From contig NZ_CP193755.1 of assembly GCF_050847355.1 (NCBI RefSeq), positions 1,860,001 through 1,924,000 of the forward strand: 64,000 nucleotides of DNA. Reading direction: 5' to 3'. Shown piece after piece: positions 31,392 to 43,048 of this stretch (the stretch's first letter is position 1; each line of letters starts with the position of its first letter). The notes under the pieces were generated by a model, which was not told the origin of the DNA, did not search any database, and saw only the letters and a program-made list of their open reading frames with translations. The stretch is from Limimaricola sp027213785. Its GTDB lineage: Bacteria > Pseudomonadota > Alphaproteobacteria > Rhodobacterales > Rhodobacteraceae. The position numbers were made by a program, and so were the translations under genes.

Positions 31392-33206
31392 ATGACCGAC
31401 CTCGCCGATCTGTGCCGCCATCACGGGATCACCACCGAATATGACGACCCGCATGGCGAGGGCAGCCGCCCCGTTCCCGAGGCGACGCTGCGGCTGATCC
31501 TGCGCAAGATCGGCGTCGATCCCGAAGGCGCGCCCGAGGGGCCCGCCGCGCCGCAGGAGATGCAGGTGCCCGAGGATGGCATCTGTCATTTTCCCGACTG
31601 GCTCGACCGCGCCCCGGGCTGGGGCATCTTCTGCCAGCTCTACGAGCTGCGCTCGGCGCGCAATCACGGCATCGGCGATTTCCGCGATCTCGCGGAGATG
31701 GCGCGGACCGCCGGGCGCGCCGGGGCGGATTTCCTCGGGGTGAACCCGCTGCACGCGCTGTTCCTCGGCGATCCCGACCGCCGCAGCCCCTTCTTTCCCT
31801 CGACCCGCAGCTTCCTCAACCCGGTCTATATCGCGCTGGACGACCTGTTGGGGCACGAGGCGGGCGATCTCGACGGCGAGGCGCTGCGCGCCGGCGATCT
31901 GGTGGATTACGACGCGGTGGTGCCCGCAAAGCTAAAGGCTCTGCGCGCGGCCTTCGGCCGGCGACCCTTCGATGGCGACGAGGCGGATTTCGAGGATTTC
32001 GTGACCCGGGGCGCCGAGCCGCTGCGCCGCCACGCGCTGTTCGAGGCGTTGTCGCTGGCGATGGTGGCGGAAGGCCACGGCTCGGGCTGGAAGGGCTGGC
32101 CCGCGGCGTTGCAAGACGCGGACAGTCCCGAGGTCGCGGATTTCGCCGACAGGAATGCGGAGGAGGTCCGCTTTCATCTCTGGCTGCAATGGCGCGCGAC
32201 GCGCCAGCTCGATGAGGCGCAGGCCTGCGCGCTCGACGCGGGCATGCGCATCGGGCTCTATCTCGATCTCGCGGTGGGCGAAGCTCCCGACGGCTCGGCC
32301 AGCTGGAGCGGCGGCGAGGTGCAGATGACCGGTCTCGCGGTCGGCGCGCCGCCGGACGTCTTTGCCGCCGAGGGCCAGTATTGGGGCCTGTCCGCCTTCA
32401 ACCCCGGCACGCTGCGCAAGCTCGATTTCGCGCCGTTCCGCGACATGATCGGCGCGCAGCTCGCCCATGCCGGCGCGCTCAGGATCGACCACGCGATGGC
32501 GCTGTGGCAGCTCTTCCTGATCCCCGAGGGCGAGCCCGCCAGCGCCGGGGCGCATCTGCGCTACCCCTTCTCCGACCTGTTGCGCGTGCTGGCGCAGCAA
32601 AGCCGCGCCCAGAACGCGGTGGTGATCGGCGAGGATCTGGGCTTCGTGCCGCCCGGCTTTCGCGAGGCCATGCAGGCGGCCAACATCCTGTCCTACTCGA
32701 TTCTCTACTTCGAGAAGGAGGGCGACCGTTTCCGGGCGCCGCAGGAGTACAGCCCCACCGCGCTGGCCTGCCTCTCGACCCACGACCTGCCGGTGCTGGA
32801 ACGCTGGTGGGCCGGCGAGGACATCGCGCTGCGCCGCAAGCTCGGCCTCGTCGGCGAAGAGGACAGCGACGCGCATGAGAAGGAGCGCGCCCGCGAACGC
32901 CGCGCCCTGCTCGACGCGATGCGCCGCGCCGGCGCGCTGCGCGGGCGGCTGCCGCGGCAGAAGGAAATGCCGCGCGAGGTGCTGGTCGCGGCCTATCGCT
33001 ACCTCGCGCGGAGCCGCGCCGCGCTTGTCGGCGTCCGGCTGGCAGACATGGTCGGGCCGCAGGCGCCGACCAACATGCCCGGCACGGTGGACGACTATCC
33101 CAACTGGCGCCCGCGGGCGCCGCTCGACCTGTCGCGGATCGCCACCCATCCCGAGTTTCGCGCCGTGACCTCGATGATGCGGCGCGAGCGCCGGCGGGGC
33201 GCTTGA
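31392..33206 (+). CDS. malQ: 4-alpha-glucanotransferase (amylomaltase)
   Basis: The 604-residue GH77 enzyme moves alpha-1,4-glucan segments between chains and releases glucose. Motifs: WGIFCQLYELRSARNHGIGD at the start of the barrel, the nucleophile Asp in LRIDHAMALWQLF, the acid Glu in VVIGEDLGFVPPGF and the third Asp in CLSTHDLPVLERWW. It follows glgB after two hairpins and is the last gene of the glucan operon. It can trim and recycle malto-oligosaccharides made by the pathway. Confidence 0.94.
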   Translation: MTDLADLCRHHGITTEYDDPHGEGSRPVPEATLRLILRKIGVDPEGAPEGPAAPQEMQVPEDGICHFPDWLDRAPGWGIFCQLYELRSARNHGIGDFRDLAEMARTAGRAGADFLGVNPLHALFLGDPDRRSPFFPSTRSFLNPVYIALDDLLGHEAGDLDGEALRAGDLVDYDAVVPAKLKALRAAFGRRPFDGDEADFEDFVTRGAEPLRRHALFEALSLAMVAEGHGSGWKGWPAALQDADSPEVADFADRNAEEVRFHLWLQWRATRQLDEAQACALDAGMRIGLYLDLAVGEAPDGSASWSGGEVQMTGLAVGAPPDVFAAEGQYWGLSAFNPGTLRKLDFAPFRDMIGAQLAHAGALRIDHAMALWQLFLIPEGEPASAGAHLRYPFSDLLRVLAQQSRAQNAVVIGEDLGFVPPGFREAMQAANILSYSILYFEKEGDRFRAPQEYSPTALACLSTHDLPVLERWWAGEDIALRRKLGLVGEEDSDAHEKERARERRALLDAMRRAGALRGRLPRQKEMPREVLVAAYRYLARSRAALVGVRLADMVGPQAPTNMPGTVDDYPNWRPRAPLDLSRIATHPEFRAVTSMMRRERRRGA

Positions 33207-33234
33207 CAGCCGCCTGACCCGGCGGCAGGGTGGC

Positions 33235-33365
33235 CGCACTTCACCAGGGGGGCCCCGGCAAGGGGCTGAGATATCGCTGGGCGAGGTCGCCATGAATGGC
33301 GGCCCACGCGCGCGCAGACCCTTCGAACCTGATCCAGTTCATACTGGCGTAGGGACGGTGCGCGG
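33235..33365 (+). promoter_or_regulatory. TPP riboswitch
   Basis: The sequence between malQ and thiC has the thiamin-pyrophosphate aptamer core: GGGGCTGAGAT for the pyrimidine-sensing arm, then ACCCTTCGAACCTGATCC and CTGGCGTAGGGA for the pyrophosphate-sensing arm. CCGCAC and GTGCGCGG at the edges close the P1 stem. It should lower thiC expression when TPP is present. The stretch between the two arms is somewhat longer than minimal, fitting an extra P3 extension. Confidence 0.93.
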
Positions 33366-33455
33366 CCGCTGGCTTCGGGGGAGACTCCCGCTCCATCGCC
33401 GCCCTTCCACCCCCGCTGTCGTTCTGGATCGTCACCGCCGACGCAAGGACGCCGC

Positions 33456-35267
<1,812 letters not shown>

Positions 35268-35336
35268 AGGCACGCGGGACCGGCGCGGACCGGCATCGCT
35301 GACGCGTTTTCCGATTGATCGGTTGGCCAGTGAAGT

Positions 35337-35377
35337 GAACGGCGGGCGGGGTTAGCATGACCCCGGGCCCGCCGTTC
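35337..35377. terminator. Bidirectional terminator between thiC and EamA gene
   Basis: GAACGGCGGGC (35337-35347) pairs perfectly with GCCCGCCGTTC (35367-35377), and an inner stem GGGGT / ACCCC lies in the loop. It sits between two convergent genes and fits a terminator used by both, although T runs are short. Confidence 0.6.
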
Positions 35378-35381
35378 ATGC

Positions 35382-36356
35382 TCAGCCCTGCGGCGCGGCG
35401 AGCCCCTCGGCACGGGTACGGTCCCCACGGGCGGCGGCCCTCTCGCGATGCACCACGTAACCGCCGGAGCCGAGGATGATCGCGGTGCCGACCGCCGTGG
35501 CGAGGTCCGGCAGGTCACCGAACACCAGATAGCCGAGCAGCACCGCGCCCACGATCTCGAGATACTGGAACGGCGCCAGAAGCCCCGCCTCGGAGCGGCG
35601 GAACGCCTCGGCGATCAGCAGGAAGGTCGCCGCCGAGATCAACCCGGCCAGTGGCAGCACCCCCCAGATCCAGCCGGGTGCGGCGGGCGCCGTGAAGCCC
35701 GGCCCGCCCAAGAGCGCCATCACCTCGAACAGCGCCAGCGCGATCAGCGCCGCGTAGAGCGTGGCCCCGGTCTGGATGGTGAGCGCGGAGCGCGAGGCCG
35801 AGGCGCTGCGCAGGATCACCGCGTTGAGCGCGTAGCCCGTGGCCGCCATCAGCGGCAGGAGCGCCGCCGGGGTGAAGCCTTCGAAGCCCGGGCGGATCAC
35901 CACCAGCGCGCCCACGAACCCCACCGCGACGGCGGCGTAGCGGCGGGGCCCGACCTTCTCGCCCAGAAGCGGCGCGGCCAGCAGCACGAGGATCAGCGGC
36001 TCCACGAAGAAGATCGCGATGGCGGTGGCGATCGGCATCACCGCGAAGGCACCTACGAGGCCGGTCATGGTGACGACCGAGCACAGCCCCGACAGGATCA
36101 GCACCGGCGAGAACATCGCGCCCCGCAACCGGTCCCGCAGCAGCAGCGCCAGCGCCGCCAGCGTCGCGCCCTGAAAGCCGAAGCGCCACAGCACCACCTC
36201 GGCGGGCGGCATCGCCCCGGTGAGCAGCTTGGCCAGCGTGTCGCCCACCGGCAGCAGCGCCATGGCGACCACCATCAACGCGATGCCGGTGCCCGCGGGC
36301 CCGTGATCTGTGCGGCGGGCGGGGGCGACCGGGCTCTTGGTGCGGGGTCTGATCAT
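35382..36356 (-). CDS. EamA/DMT-family transporter
   Basis: The 324-residue protein has ten predicted membrane segments in two repeated halves, each an EamA domain: first half with LWRFGFQGATLAALALL and VEPLILVLLAAPLLGEKVG, second with FQYLEIVGAVLLGYLVFGD. Such drug/metabolite exporters move amino acids or other small metabolites out of the cell; the substrate cannot be told from sequence. The start MIRPRTKSP follows GGGAGAC; the longer frame is not supported. It faces thiC and stands alone. Confidence 0.88.
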   Translation of the reverse strand: MIRPRTKSPVAPARRTDHGPAGTGIALMVVAMALLPVGDTLAKLLTGAMPPAEVVLWRFGFQGATLAALALLLRDRLRGAMFSPVLILSGLCSVVTMTGLVGAFAVMPIATAIAIFFVEPLILVLLAAPLLGEKVGPRRYAAVAVGFVGALVVIRPGFEGFTPAALLPLMAATGYALNAVILRSASASRSALTIQTGATLYAALIALALFEVMALLGGPGFTAPAAPGWIWGVLPLAGLISAATFLLIAEAFRRSEAGLLAPFQYLEIVGAVLLGYLVFGDLPDLATAVGTAIILGSGGYVVHRERAAARGDRTRAEGLAAPQG

Positions 36357-36535
36357 GGGCGTCTCCCAACATGCGCGCGCCGCCTCGCGACGGGGCACGA
36401 CCGTCCGGGCGTCCGGGACGAGAATGATGAGATGGCCGGGGGCCCGGACGACGCCATCGTCGGCCCCGTGACCGGCCATGCCACAGGGCTAGTGACCCCG
36501 CGCCGGCCGGTCAAGCCTCAGGGCTGCGGCGCGCG

Positions 36536-39500
36536 TCACTCTCCCGGGGCGGGCAGAGACAGGCGGCGCGGGCGCGCGGTCTCGCGCCGGGCCCGATCCT
36601 CGGCCAGCGCCTCGCGCAGCCGGGTATCCAGACGCTCGGCCACGTGGCCCGGCGCGCGGAACCAGTCGGTCGACCAGACCCGCTCGATGCGCCATCCAAG
36701 GCCCTCCAGCACCGCCTGCCGCACCCGGTCGCGATCGCGCGCCGTGGCCGCCGAGTGGTAGCTCGCCCCGTCGCACTCGACCCCGGCGAGATAGGCGCCG
36801 CCCCGGTCCGGGTGCACTACCGCGAGATCGATGCGGTATCCCGACACCCCGATCTGCGTGCGCACCTCCCAGCCCCTGGCCTCGAGCGCGCGCGCCACCG
36901 CCTCTTCGAACGGGTTCTCGGCCGGGCCGAGGCTGCCCGTCTCGCGCGCGGGCAGCGCCACGGCGCCGCGATCGGCGTAGTCGAGAAACGCCTTGAGGTC
37001 GGCGACGCCACGGGCGCGGCTGCGGCCCAGATCGATCTGCTCGACCCCGAGCGAGGCGAAGACGTGCAACTCGCGCCGCGCCCGGGTGATCGCCACGTTG
37101 AGCCGCCGCTCGCCCCCTTCGGCATTGAGCGCGCCGAAATTCATTGAGAGCTTGCCCGCGAGGTCCGGCCCGAAGGTGACCGAGAACAGCATCACGTCGC
37201 GCTCGTCGCCTTGGATGTTCTCGAGGTTCTTGACGATGAGCGGCTCGTCGCGGGCCTCGTCGAAGAACCATTCCAGCTCGGGCATCTCGCGGCGCATCGC
37301 GTCGAGCTGGTCAAGGATGAGAGCCTGCTGATCGCCGTTGAAGGTGATGACGCCGATGCTGTGGCGCCGCGCCTCCGGCTGCGCCAGCGCCGCCACGAGC
37401 CGCTCGCGGATCAGCGCCACCACGGCGCGCGCCTCCTCGATGTTGGTGCGGCCCTTGCCACGGCCATAGCGCCCGTCGACACGGTGCAGCGTGATCGCCT
37501 CGCGCCCCGTGCCCGGCGACGGGAAGGTGACGAGACCGCCATCGTAGTAGAAGTGGTTCGAGAACGCGATCAGCGCTTCGTCGCGCGAGCGGTAGTGCCA
37601 GTCGAGCCGCCGCACCGGCACGCCCGAGGCCGCCACTTCGTCGAGGATCGAGGGCATGTCGCGCAGCGCGAAGACGTCTTCATCCTCGTCCTCCTCGTCC
37701 TCGGAGCGGCCGAAGAAATTGGTCGGCGGCAGCTGCCTCGGGTCGCCCACCACGATCGCCTGCCGCCCGCGTGCGATGGCGCCGATGGCGTCCCAGGTGG
37801 TGATCTGGCTCGCCTCGTCGAAGATCACCACGTCGAAGGCGGGCTGTCCGGCGGGCAGGTATTGCGCCACCGACAAAGGCGACATCAGCACGCAGGGCGC
37901 GAGGCGCGGCAGGCTCTCGGGCATCTGCCCCAGCAGCTGCCGGATCGGCATCGAGGGCCGCTTCAGCCCCAGCTGGTGACGCAGCACGCCCAGTTCCGAG
38001 GCGCGCGGCACCGCGTCGCGCGACGGCAGGTCGCCACCGATCCGGCGCAGCGCCTCGGCGGGGGCAAGGGCGGCGGCGCGGTCGTCGAGCATGCGGAACC
38101 GCGCCACGAGATCGTCATGGGCCCAATGGGCGAAATCGCGCAGCAGCGGTTCGGCATCCATGGCGCGCGGCAACCACCAGTCGGCATAGGCGGCCTCGAA
38201 GGCGTCGCGCGCGGGCCGGTCGAGCCGCCCCGCCTCGATCGCCTCGACCAGCGGGCCCAGCCCCGCCGCCTCGGCCCGGCCGCGCAGCGCGATCCAGCGG
38301 GTCCAGTCGGCCAGCCGCGCCGCCTGACGCTCCAGCGTTTCCAGCGCCCGGACCAGTTCGGCGGGGGCCATGGTCTCGGGCACCAGCCCGCCGAGATCCG
38401 CATAGGCGTCGCGGGCCGCCAGCGCCTCCGCTTCGGCCGTTTCCAGAGCAGCCAGCGCCGCGCGGATCGGCCCGTCGCCGGGCCGGCTCAGCTCGGCCCG
38501 CATCGCGCCGAGGCGCGCGGGATCGGCGCCCTCGCTCGCAAGCCCCCCCAGGGCCGTCTCGAGCCTGCGCCAGGCCTCGATGAGCGGTTCGTTCCGCTCG
38601 GCAGGCAGATGCGCCAGCGGCGAGGCGTCGCGCGTCGCGCGGCCCCGGCCAAGCCGGTGCAGCGCCTCGAGATCGGGGCCGGGATCGACCTCGCCCGCCC
38701 GCGCATGGCTTTGCAGCACCGCGCGCACCCGCCGCCGCGCCAGCGCCGAAAGCGGCCAGATCCCGCCCTGTGCCGCGCGCCATTCGGCATCGAGCGCCGC
38801 GAGGTCGATGCGGCTGTCGGCATCATCCGGATACTCCGCCGCGAGCCGTCCGCGCGCCGCCGCCATCGCCGCTTCGGCCTCGGCCCGCTCTCGTGCCGCG
38901 CGCTCCAGCTCGGCGAGCGGCAGCTCGGGCAGCGCCGAGAGGTCCGGCGCCTGCGGGTTCGCCAGCGGCGTCAGCTCGGCGAAAAGCGCCCGCCGCGCCG
39001 CCATGCGCGCCGCCTCGGGGGTGAGGCCCAGCCGATCGCAAATCCCGCCCAGCGCCCGGTCGAGGCCCCGCGCGGCGCGGCCCAGCACGGCCGCCGCATC
39101 GAGGAACCGCGCCTGCCAGTCGAAGGACCATTCGACATCGCCCAGAAGGTCGAGCGGCGCGCCCTGCCCGGCCACCTGCGCGAGGCGCTCCAGATCACCG
39201 GCGAGATCGCGCAACCGCGCGTAGCTTTCGGCGTCATGCGCATCCACGCAAGCGAAGCCGAGGCGCAGCGGTGGCGCGCCCGCCGCGACGCGGCCGATCG
39301 CCTCGAACACCGAAAAGCCCTGCCGCCCCTTGCGGTGCAGCGCCGCGACATAGGCGTTGAGCCGATCGCGGGTGAGCCGCAGATCCTCGGTCACCTCGAT
39401 CCAATCGGCCTCGGTCCCCGCCGCCGCACGGTCCCAGCCACGCCCGAGCTGCGCCAGCACCGAGGCGCGGTCGGTCTTGCTCGAATGCAGCTCGAGGCAG

Positions 39501-41686
39501 GCGTCGCCCAGACCGCATCTCGCGAGGCGGCGATGCACCACCTCGAGCGCGGCGGCCTTCTCGGCCACGAAGAGCACGGTCCGCCCCTGCGACATGACCT
39601 GCGCGATGATGTTGGCGATGGTCTGGCTCTTGCCGGTGCCGGGCGGGCCGATGAGCACGAAGTCGCGGCCCTGCGCCGCCGCCGCCACGGCAGCGAGCTG
39701 GCTGCTGTCGGCAGGCAGCGGCGTCACCAGATCGGCCGGGGCCAGCACCCGGTCGAGATCGCGCGGCGCGATCATCGGCAAGTCAGGCTGCGGATAGGCC
39801 GTTTCCGGCCCGTCGAGCAGGTGCCGCACCAGCGGGCTGTCGCGCAGCTCCGCTTCGCGCGCGACCAGATCCTCCCACATCAGGAACTTGGCGAAGGAAA
39901 AGGTCGAGAGCGCCAGCTCCTCGATCACCTCGAAACCGGGCATGTCGCGCACCGCGAGCCGCACCAGATCGAAGATCCGCGCGAGGTCGATGCCGCTGTC
40001 GTCGCGCGGCAGCTCACCGTCGAGACCGGGCACCGACAGCGCGAAATCGCGGCGCAGGAATTCGAGCAGCGTCGCGTTGACCCGCACCTCGTCCTCGAGA
40101 TGGCCCAGACGGAACTCGGACTTGGCCGAGCGCCGGTCGAGCCGCGCCGGGATCAGCAGCAACGGCGCGCGGTAGGCCCGCTCCTCGCCCTCGCGGCGCC
40201 AGCGCAGGAAGCCCGCGGCAAGGAACAGCGTGTTTGTGCCCCCCTCCTGCAGGTCGCTCTTGGCACGCCGGTGCAGCGCCACGAGCCGCGATTGCAGCTC
40301 GGTCGCCGTCAGCGGCGCGGCGAGGCGTCCACGCTCCTGCGCCTGCGCCGCGCGGCGCGCGATCTCGTCCGGCGACAGGCTCTCGGCCTCTTCCATCGGC
40401 ACCGGGATGGCGGTGGCGCCGCCCGCCAGACGATCCTCCAGCGCCGCCATGTCGGCGCACAGGAACGGCACCGCGCCGCGCCCGTCGCGGAAATTCAGCA
40501 GGCGATTGCGCAGCGACAGGTCCAGAAGCTTGCGCTGCCAGCGCTCGATCCGCCCCTCGGCGGTGGCGGGGCTTTCCTCGATCTCGGCCACCGGCAGATC
40601 GGCCGCTGCGGGCGCGCGCGGCAAGGGCGGCGGCGTCACCTCCCCCGCCTCCGAAGCGGGCTCGAGCCCGGTCTCGGCCATCGGCATGATGCCGTTCGCC
40701 CGCGCCGCCGCGATGTCGATCGCGGCGATGAAGCCGGTCTCCCGCGCTTCGTCGCCCAGCGCCCGCCCCGCGGCCACCGCCGCCTCGAAGCCCATGCCAC
40801 GGCCCGAAAGCTCCGGGTCGAGCATCAGCAACTCCCGCGCGGCGATCGCCTTGCGCAGCGCCACGGCGTCGGGCTCGACCACGCGACCGAAATCGCGGTC
40901 GACCAGCCAGACGCCGCACCAGACCTGCCCCTGTGCGAAGGCCAGCACCGGGTTCAGCCCCAGAGCCTCCATCCCCGCCGCCATCAGCAGCGTGGCCTCC
41001 AGCGGCGTCGCCAGTCGCTCGGCGCGGATCCGCGACGCGGATCGCAGCTTCTGGCCGCGACTGGCCACGTCGCCGCCCGCCACCGCGCCGCGCACGCCCC
41101 AGCCCTCAAGCGCGGACCAGATCGCCGCCGCCTGCATCCAGGCCCGGCCCGGATCGCCGGAGCGGTAGCCGTCGGGATCGCCCTGCCCGGCCCGCGCCAG
41201 AAGCGCCTGCGCCGCCTCGATCAGCCCCTCCGCCACCGCCGCGTCGGGCCGTGCGAAGGCGGGCAGCAGATGCGCCATCTCGCCCAAGCCGCCCCATTCG
41301 TCGCGCGCCAGCAGCCTCAGCCAGCGCTCGGCGCGGGCCAGAACCTGCCCCGCCTGCCGCAGTTCCAGTCGCAGCAGCGCAGGCTCCGCCGCCTCCAGCG
41401 TCGCGAGCGGCACCGGGTCGAGCGTCACCGCCAGATCACCGATCGCGAGGCGCTCCCCGGGGGCGATCCGGTCGAGGCGCCAGTGCCGCGGTCGCAGCAC
41501 CGCCGGTTCGCACCACAGATGCAGCTCCGCCCCCTCGATCGCCGCCTCTCCGTCATGGTGCAGCGCGAGGCTCCTGATCACCGCCGAGCGGGCCTGCGCG
41601 GTGACGAAGCCCAGCCGTGCCACCGCGTCGATCTCGATCGTGAGGCGCGGCGAAACGGTCGGAAGCTGCATCTTGGGGTTCGTCAT
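36536..41686 (-). CDS. DUF4011 / superfamily 1 helicase / Vsr-like nuclease protein
   Basis: The 1716-residue protein begins with a long beta-rich region and a DUF4011-type part (RWQRKLLDLSLRNRLLNFRD). Next comes an SF1 helicase with Walker A GPPGTGKSQTIANIIAQ near residue 680, a large insert of about 600 residues, DEAS and GDPRQLPPTNFF near 1285-1305, LDWHYRSRDEALIAFSN, and NVAITRARRELHVFAS. The C-terminus is a MTES_1575/Vsr-type endonuclease domain: FEEAVARALEARGWEV, DLAVVHPDRGG, VECDGASYH (near 1637) and WRIERVWSTDWF. The layout matches large single-protein candidate phage-defence factors reported in defence-island surveys; function here is inferred. The start has AGGAGAG. Composition is like the host, and its neighbours are a permease and a TRAP gene. 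Confidence 0.88.
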   Translation of the reverse strand: MTNPKMQLPTVSPRLTIEIDAVARLGFVTAQARSAVIRSLALHHDGEAAIEGAELHLWCEPAVLRPRHWRLDRIAPGERLAIGDLAVTLDPVPLATLEAAEPALLRLELRQAGQVLARAERWLRLLARDEWGGLGEMAHLLPAFARPDAAVAEGLIEAAQALLARAGQGDPDGYRSGDPGRAWMQAAAIWSALEGWGVRGAVAGGDVASRGQKLRSASRIRAERLATPLEATLLMAAGMEALGLNPVLAFAQGQVWCGVWLVDRDFGRVVEPDAVALRKAIAARELLMLDPELSGRGMGFEAAVAAGRALGDEARETGFIAAIDIAAARANGIMPMAETGLEPASEAGEVTPPPLPRAPAAADLPVAEIEESPATAEGRIERWQRKLLDLSLRNRLLNFRDGRGAVPFLCADMAALEDRLAGGATAIPVPMEEAESLSPDEIARRAAQAQERGRLAAPLTATELQSRLVALHRRAKSDLQEGGTNTLFLAAGFLRWRREGEERAYRAPLLLIPARLDRRSAKSEFRLGHLEDEVRVNATLLEFLRRDFALSVPGLDGELPRDDSGIDLARIFDLVRLAVRDMPGFEVIEELALSTFSFAKFLMWEDLVAREAELRDSPLVRHLLDGPETAYPQPDLPMIAPRDLDRVLAPADLVTPLPADSSQLAAVAAAAQGRDFVLIGPPGTGKSQTIANIIAQVMSQGRTVLFVAEKAAALEVVHRRLARCGLGDACLELHSSKTDRASVLAQLGRGWDRAAAGTEADWIEVTEDLRLTRDRLNAYVAALHRKGRQGFSVFEAIGRVAAGAPPLRLGFACVDAHDAESYARLRDLAGDLERLAQVAGQGAPLDLLGDVEWSFDWQARFLDAAAVLGRAARGLDRALGGICDRLGLTPEAARMAARRALFAELTPLANPQAPDLSALPELPLAELERAARERAEAEAAMAAARGRLAAEYPDDADSRIDLAALDAEWRAAQGGIWPLSALARRRVRAVLQSHARAGEVDPGPDLEALHRLGRGRATRDASPLAHLPAERNEPLIEAWRRLETALGGLASEGADPARLGAMRAELSRPGDGPIRAALAALETAEAEALAARDAYADLGGLVPETMAPAELVRALETLERQAARLADWTRWIALRGRAEAAGLGPLVEAIEAGRLDRPARDAFEAAYADWWLPRAMDAEPLLRDFAHWAHDDLVARFRMLDDRAAALAPAEALRRIGGDLPSRDAVPRASELGVLRHQLGLKRPSMPIRQLLGQMPESLPRLAPCVLMSPLSVAQYLPAGQPAFDVVIFDEASQITTWDAIGAIARGRQAIVVGDPRQLPPTNFFGRSEDEEDEDEDVFALRDMPSILDEVAASGVPVRRLDWHYRSRDEALIAFSNHFYYDGGLVTFPSPGTGREAITLHRVDGRYGRGKGRTNIEEARAVVALIRERLVAALAQPEARRHSIGVITFNGDQQALILDQLDAMRREMPELEWFFDEARDEPLIVKNLENIQGDERDVMLFSVTFGPDLAGKLSMNFGALNAEGGERRLNVAITRARRELHVFASLGVEQIDLGRSRARGVADLKAFLDYADRGAVALPARETGSLGPAENPFEEAVARALEARGWEVRTQIGVSGYRIDLAVVHPDRGGAYLAGVECDGASYHSAATARDRDRVRQAVLEGLGWRIERVWSTDWFRAPGHVAERLDTRLREALAEDRARRETARPRRLSLPAPGE

Positions 41687-41882
41687 CCGTTCTCTCCTGC
41701 GCTTCGGCGGACATGAATCCATTTGCCCTTTGCCGTCAACAGCCTCGCCGCGATCCGGCAGGGCACCGCCGATGCCTGGGGGGCCCGAAAGGCTGGACAA
41801 GGACACCCCGCATCGATTTATCTCGCGCGAGGGCCCGCATCCGGGAGGGGCGCGGGACGTGAGAGACAGCAGGGAGAGACGC

Positions 41883-42968
41883 GTGGATCGTCGTTCGTTC
41901 ATCACCAAGGCCGGTCTGGGTGCCGGCGCCGCCGCACTGGCCGCACCCGCCGTGGCGCAGGGCAACATCACCTGGCGCATGGTCACCACCTGGCCCAAGA
42001 ACTTTCCGGGCCTCGGCGTCGGCGCCCAGCGCCTCGCGGACCGGATCACCGCCGCCTCGGGCGGCCGGCTGACGATCCAGGTCTACTCGGCCGGCGAGCT
42101 GGTGCCGCCGCTGCAATCGCTCGACGCGGTGATCGACGGCACCGCCGAGATGTCGCATTCGGCCGCCTATTACTGGCAGAACAAGTCCGCCGCGCTGAAC
42201 TTCTTCACCGGCGTGCCCTACGGCATGACCTCGACCGAGCTGGCGGGCTGGATGCGCCACATGGGCGGTCAGGAGCTGTGGGACGAGGCCTATGACCAGT
42301 TCGGCGTGAAGGGCTTCCTGTCGGGCAACACCGGCACCCAGGCCGGCGGCTGGTTCCGCGACGAGGTCACCGGCCTCGACAGCCTCAAGGGCCTGCGCTT
42401 CCGCACCCCGGGCCTCGGCGGCCGGGTCTGGGAAAAGCTCGGTGTCACCGCGACCAACATGGCCGCGGGCGAGATCTTCCAGGCGCTGCAGTCGGGCGCG
42501 CTCGACGCGGCCGAGTTCGTGGGCCCCTACAACGACCTCGCGCTGGGCTTCCACCAGGTCGCCAAGAACTACTACTTCCCCTCCTTCGTGGAGCCGGGCC
42601 TCGCCACCGAGCTGGTGGTCGACAAGGCGAAGTACTCCGAGCTGCCCGAGGACCTGCAGGCGATCATCCGTGACGTGTCGCAGGCCGAGTACGACATGGT
42701 GGCCTCGGATTTCGCGGCCAACGACCCGCGCGCGCTCAACACGCTGATGAACGAGCATGGCGTGCAGGTGAAGCAGTTCCCCGAGGAAGTGCTCGAGGCC
42801 GCGGCCGGTGCCGCCAAGGAGGTTCTGGGCGAGCTGCGCGACAACGGCGACGACCTGACCAAGCGCACCACCGAGAGCTTCATCGAGTCGCTCAAGCTCC
42901 TGCGCACCAAGGCGCAGACCGCGGATGCCAACTTCATCCGCGCCCGCGAGCAGTATTTCGAGATGTGA
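41883..42968 (+). CDS. TRAP transporter substrate-binding protein (DctP family, TakP-like)
   Basis: The 361-residue periplasmic protein starts at GTG 41883 (VDRRSFITKAGLGAG), preceded by GGGAGAGACGC; it has a twin-arginine signal ending APAVAQ. The mature protein begins ITWRMVTTWPKNFPG and carries SGNTGTQAGGWFRDEV and EFVGPYNDLALGF, close to the TakP subgroup that binds 2-oxo acids with a cation, so a 2-oxo acid or related acid is the likely ligand. A Trp-Phe-Arg ligand region (GWFRDE) is kept. The permease genes lie on the opposite strand and point toward it, so expression is from its own promoter. Confidence 0.92.
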   Translation: MDRRSFITKAGLGAGAAALAAPAVAQGNITWRMVTTWPKNFPGLGVGAQRLADRITAASGGRLTIQVYSAGELVPPLQSLDAVIDGTAEMSHSAAYYWQNKSAALNFFTGVPYGMTSTELAGWMRHMGGQELWDEAYDQFGVKGFLSGNTGTQAGGWFRDEVTGLDSLKGLRFRTPGLGGRVWEKLGVTATNMAAGEIFQALQSGALDAAEFVGPYNDLALGFHQVAKNYYFPSFVEPGLATELVVDKAKYSELPEDLQAIIRDVSQAEYDMVASDFAANDPRALNTLMNEHGVQVKQFPEEVLEAAAGAAKEVLGELRDNGDDLTKRTTESFIESLKLLRTKAQTADANFIRAREQYFEM

Positions 42969-42991
42969 TCTCGACCTCCTCGCAGAACGAG

Positions 42992-43021
42992 AAAGCCCGG
43001 ATCGAAAGATCCGGGCTTTTT
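42992..43021. terminator. Bidirectional intrinsic terminator between dctP and dctM
   Basis: AAAGCCCGGATC and GATCCGGGCTTT form a perfect 12-bp stem closed by a GAAA tetraloop and followed by a T run on the plus strand, with a matching A/T flank on the other strand. It sits between the convergent genes and can serve both. Confidence 0.9.
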
Positions 43022-43048
43022 CGTTCCGTTTGGCGCGATCCGCGGTTG

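Noticed and set aside
37211..41716. A 1501-codon open frame on the plus strand opposite the helicase-nuclease gene
   Set aside because: It is a mirror of codon bias in very GC-rich DNA: composition is Arg/His/Gln-rich, no domain motif appears, and the minus-strand frame has clear helicase and nuclease motifs.
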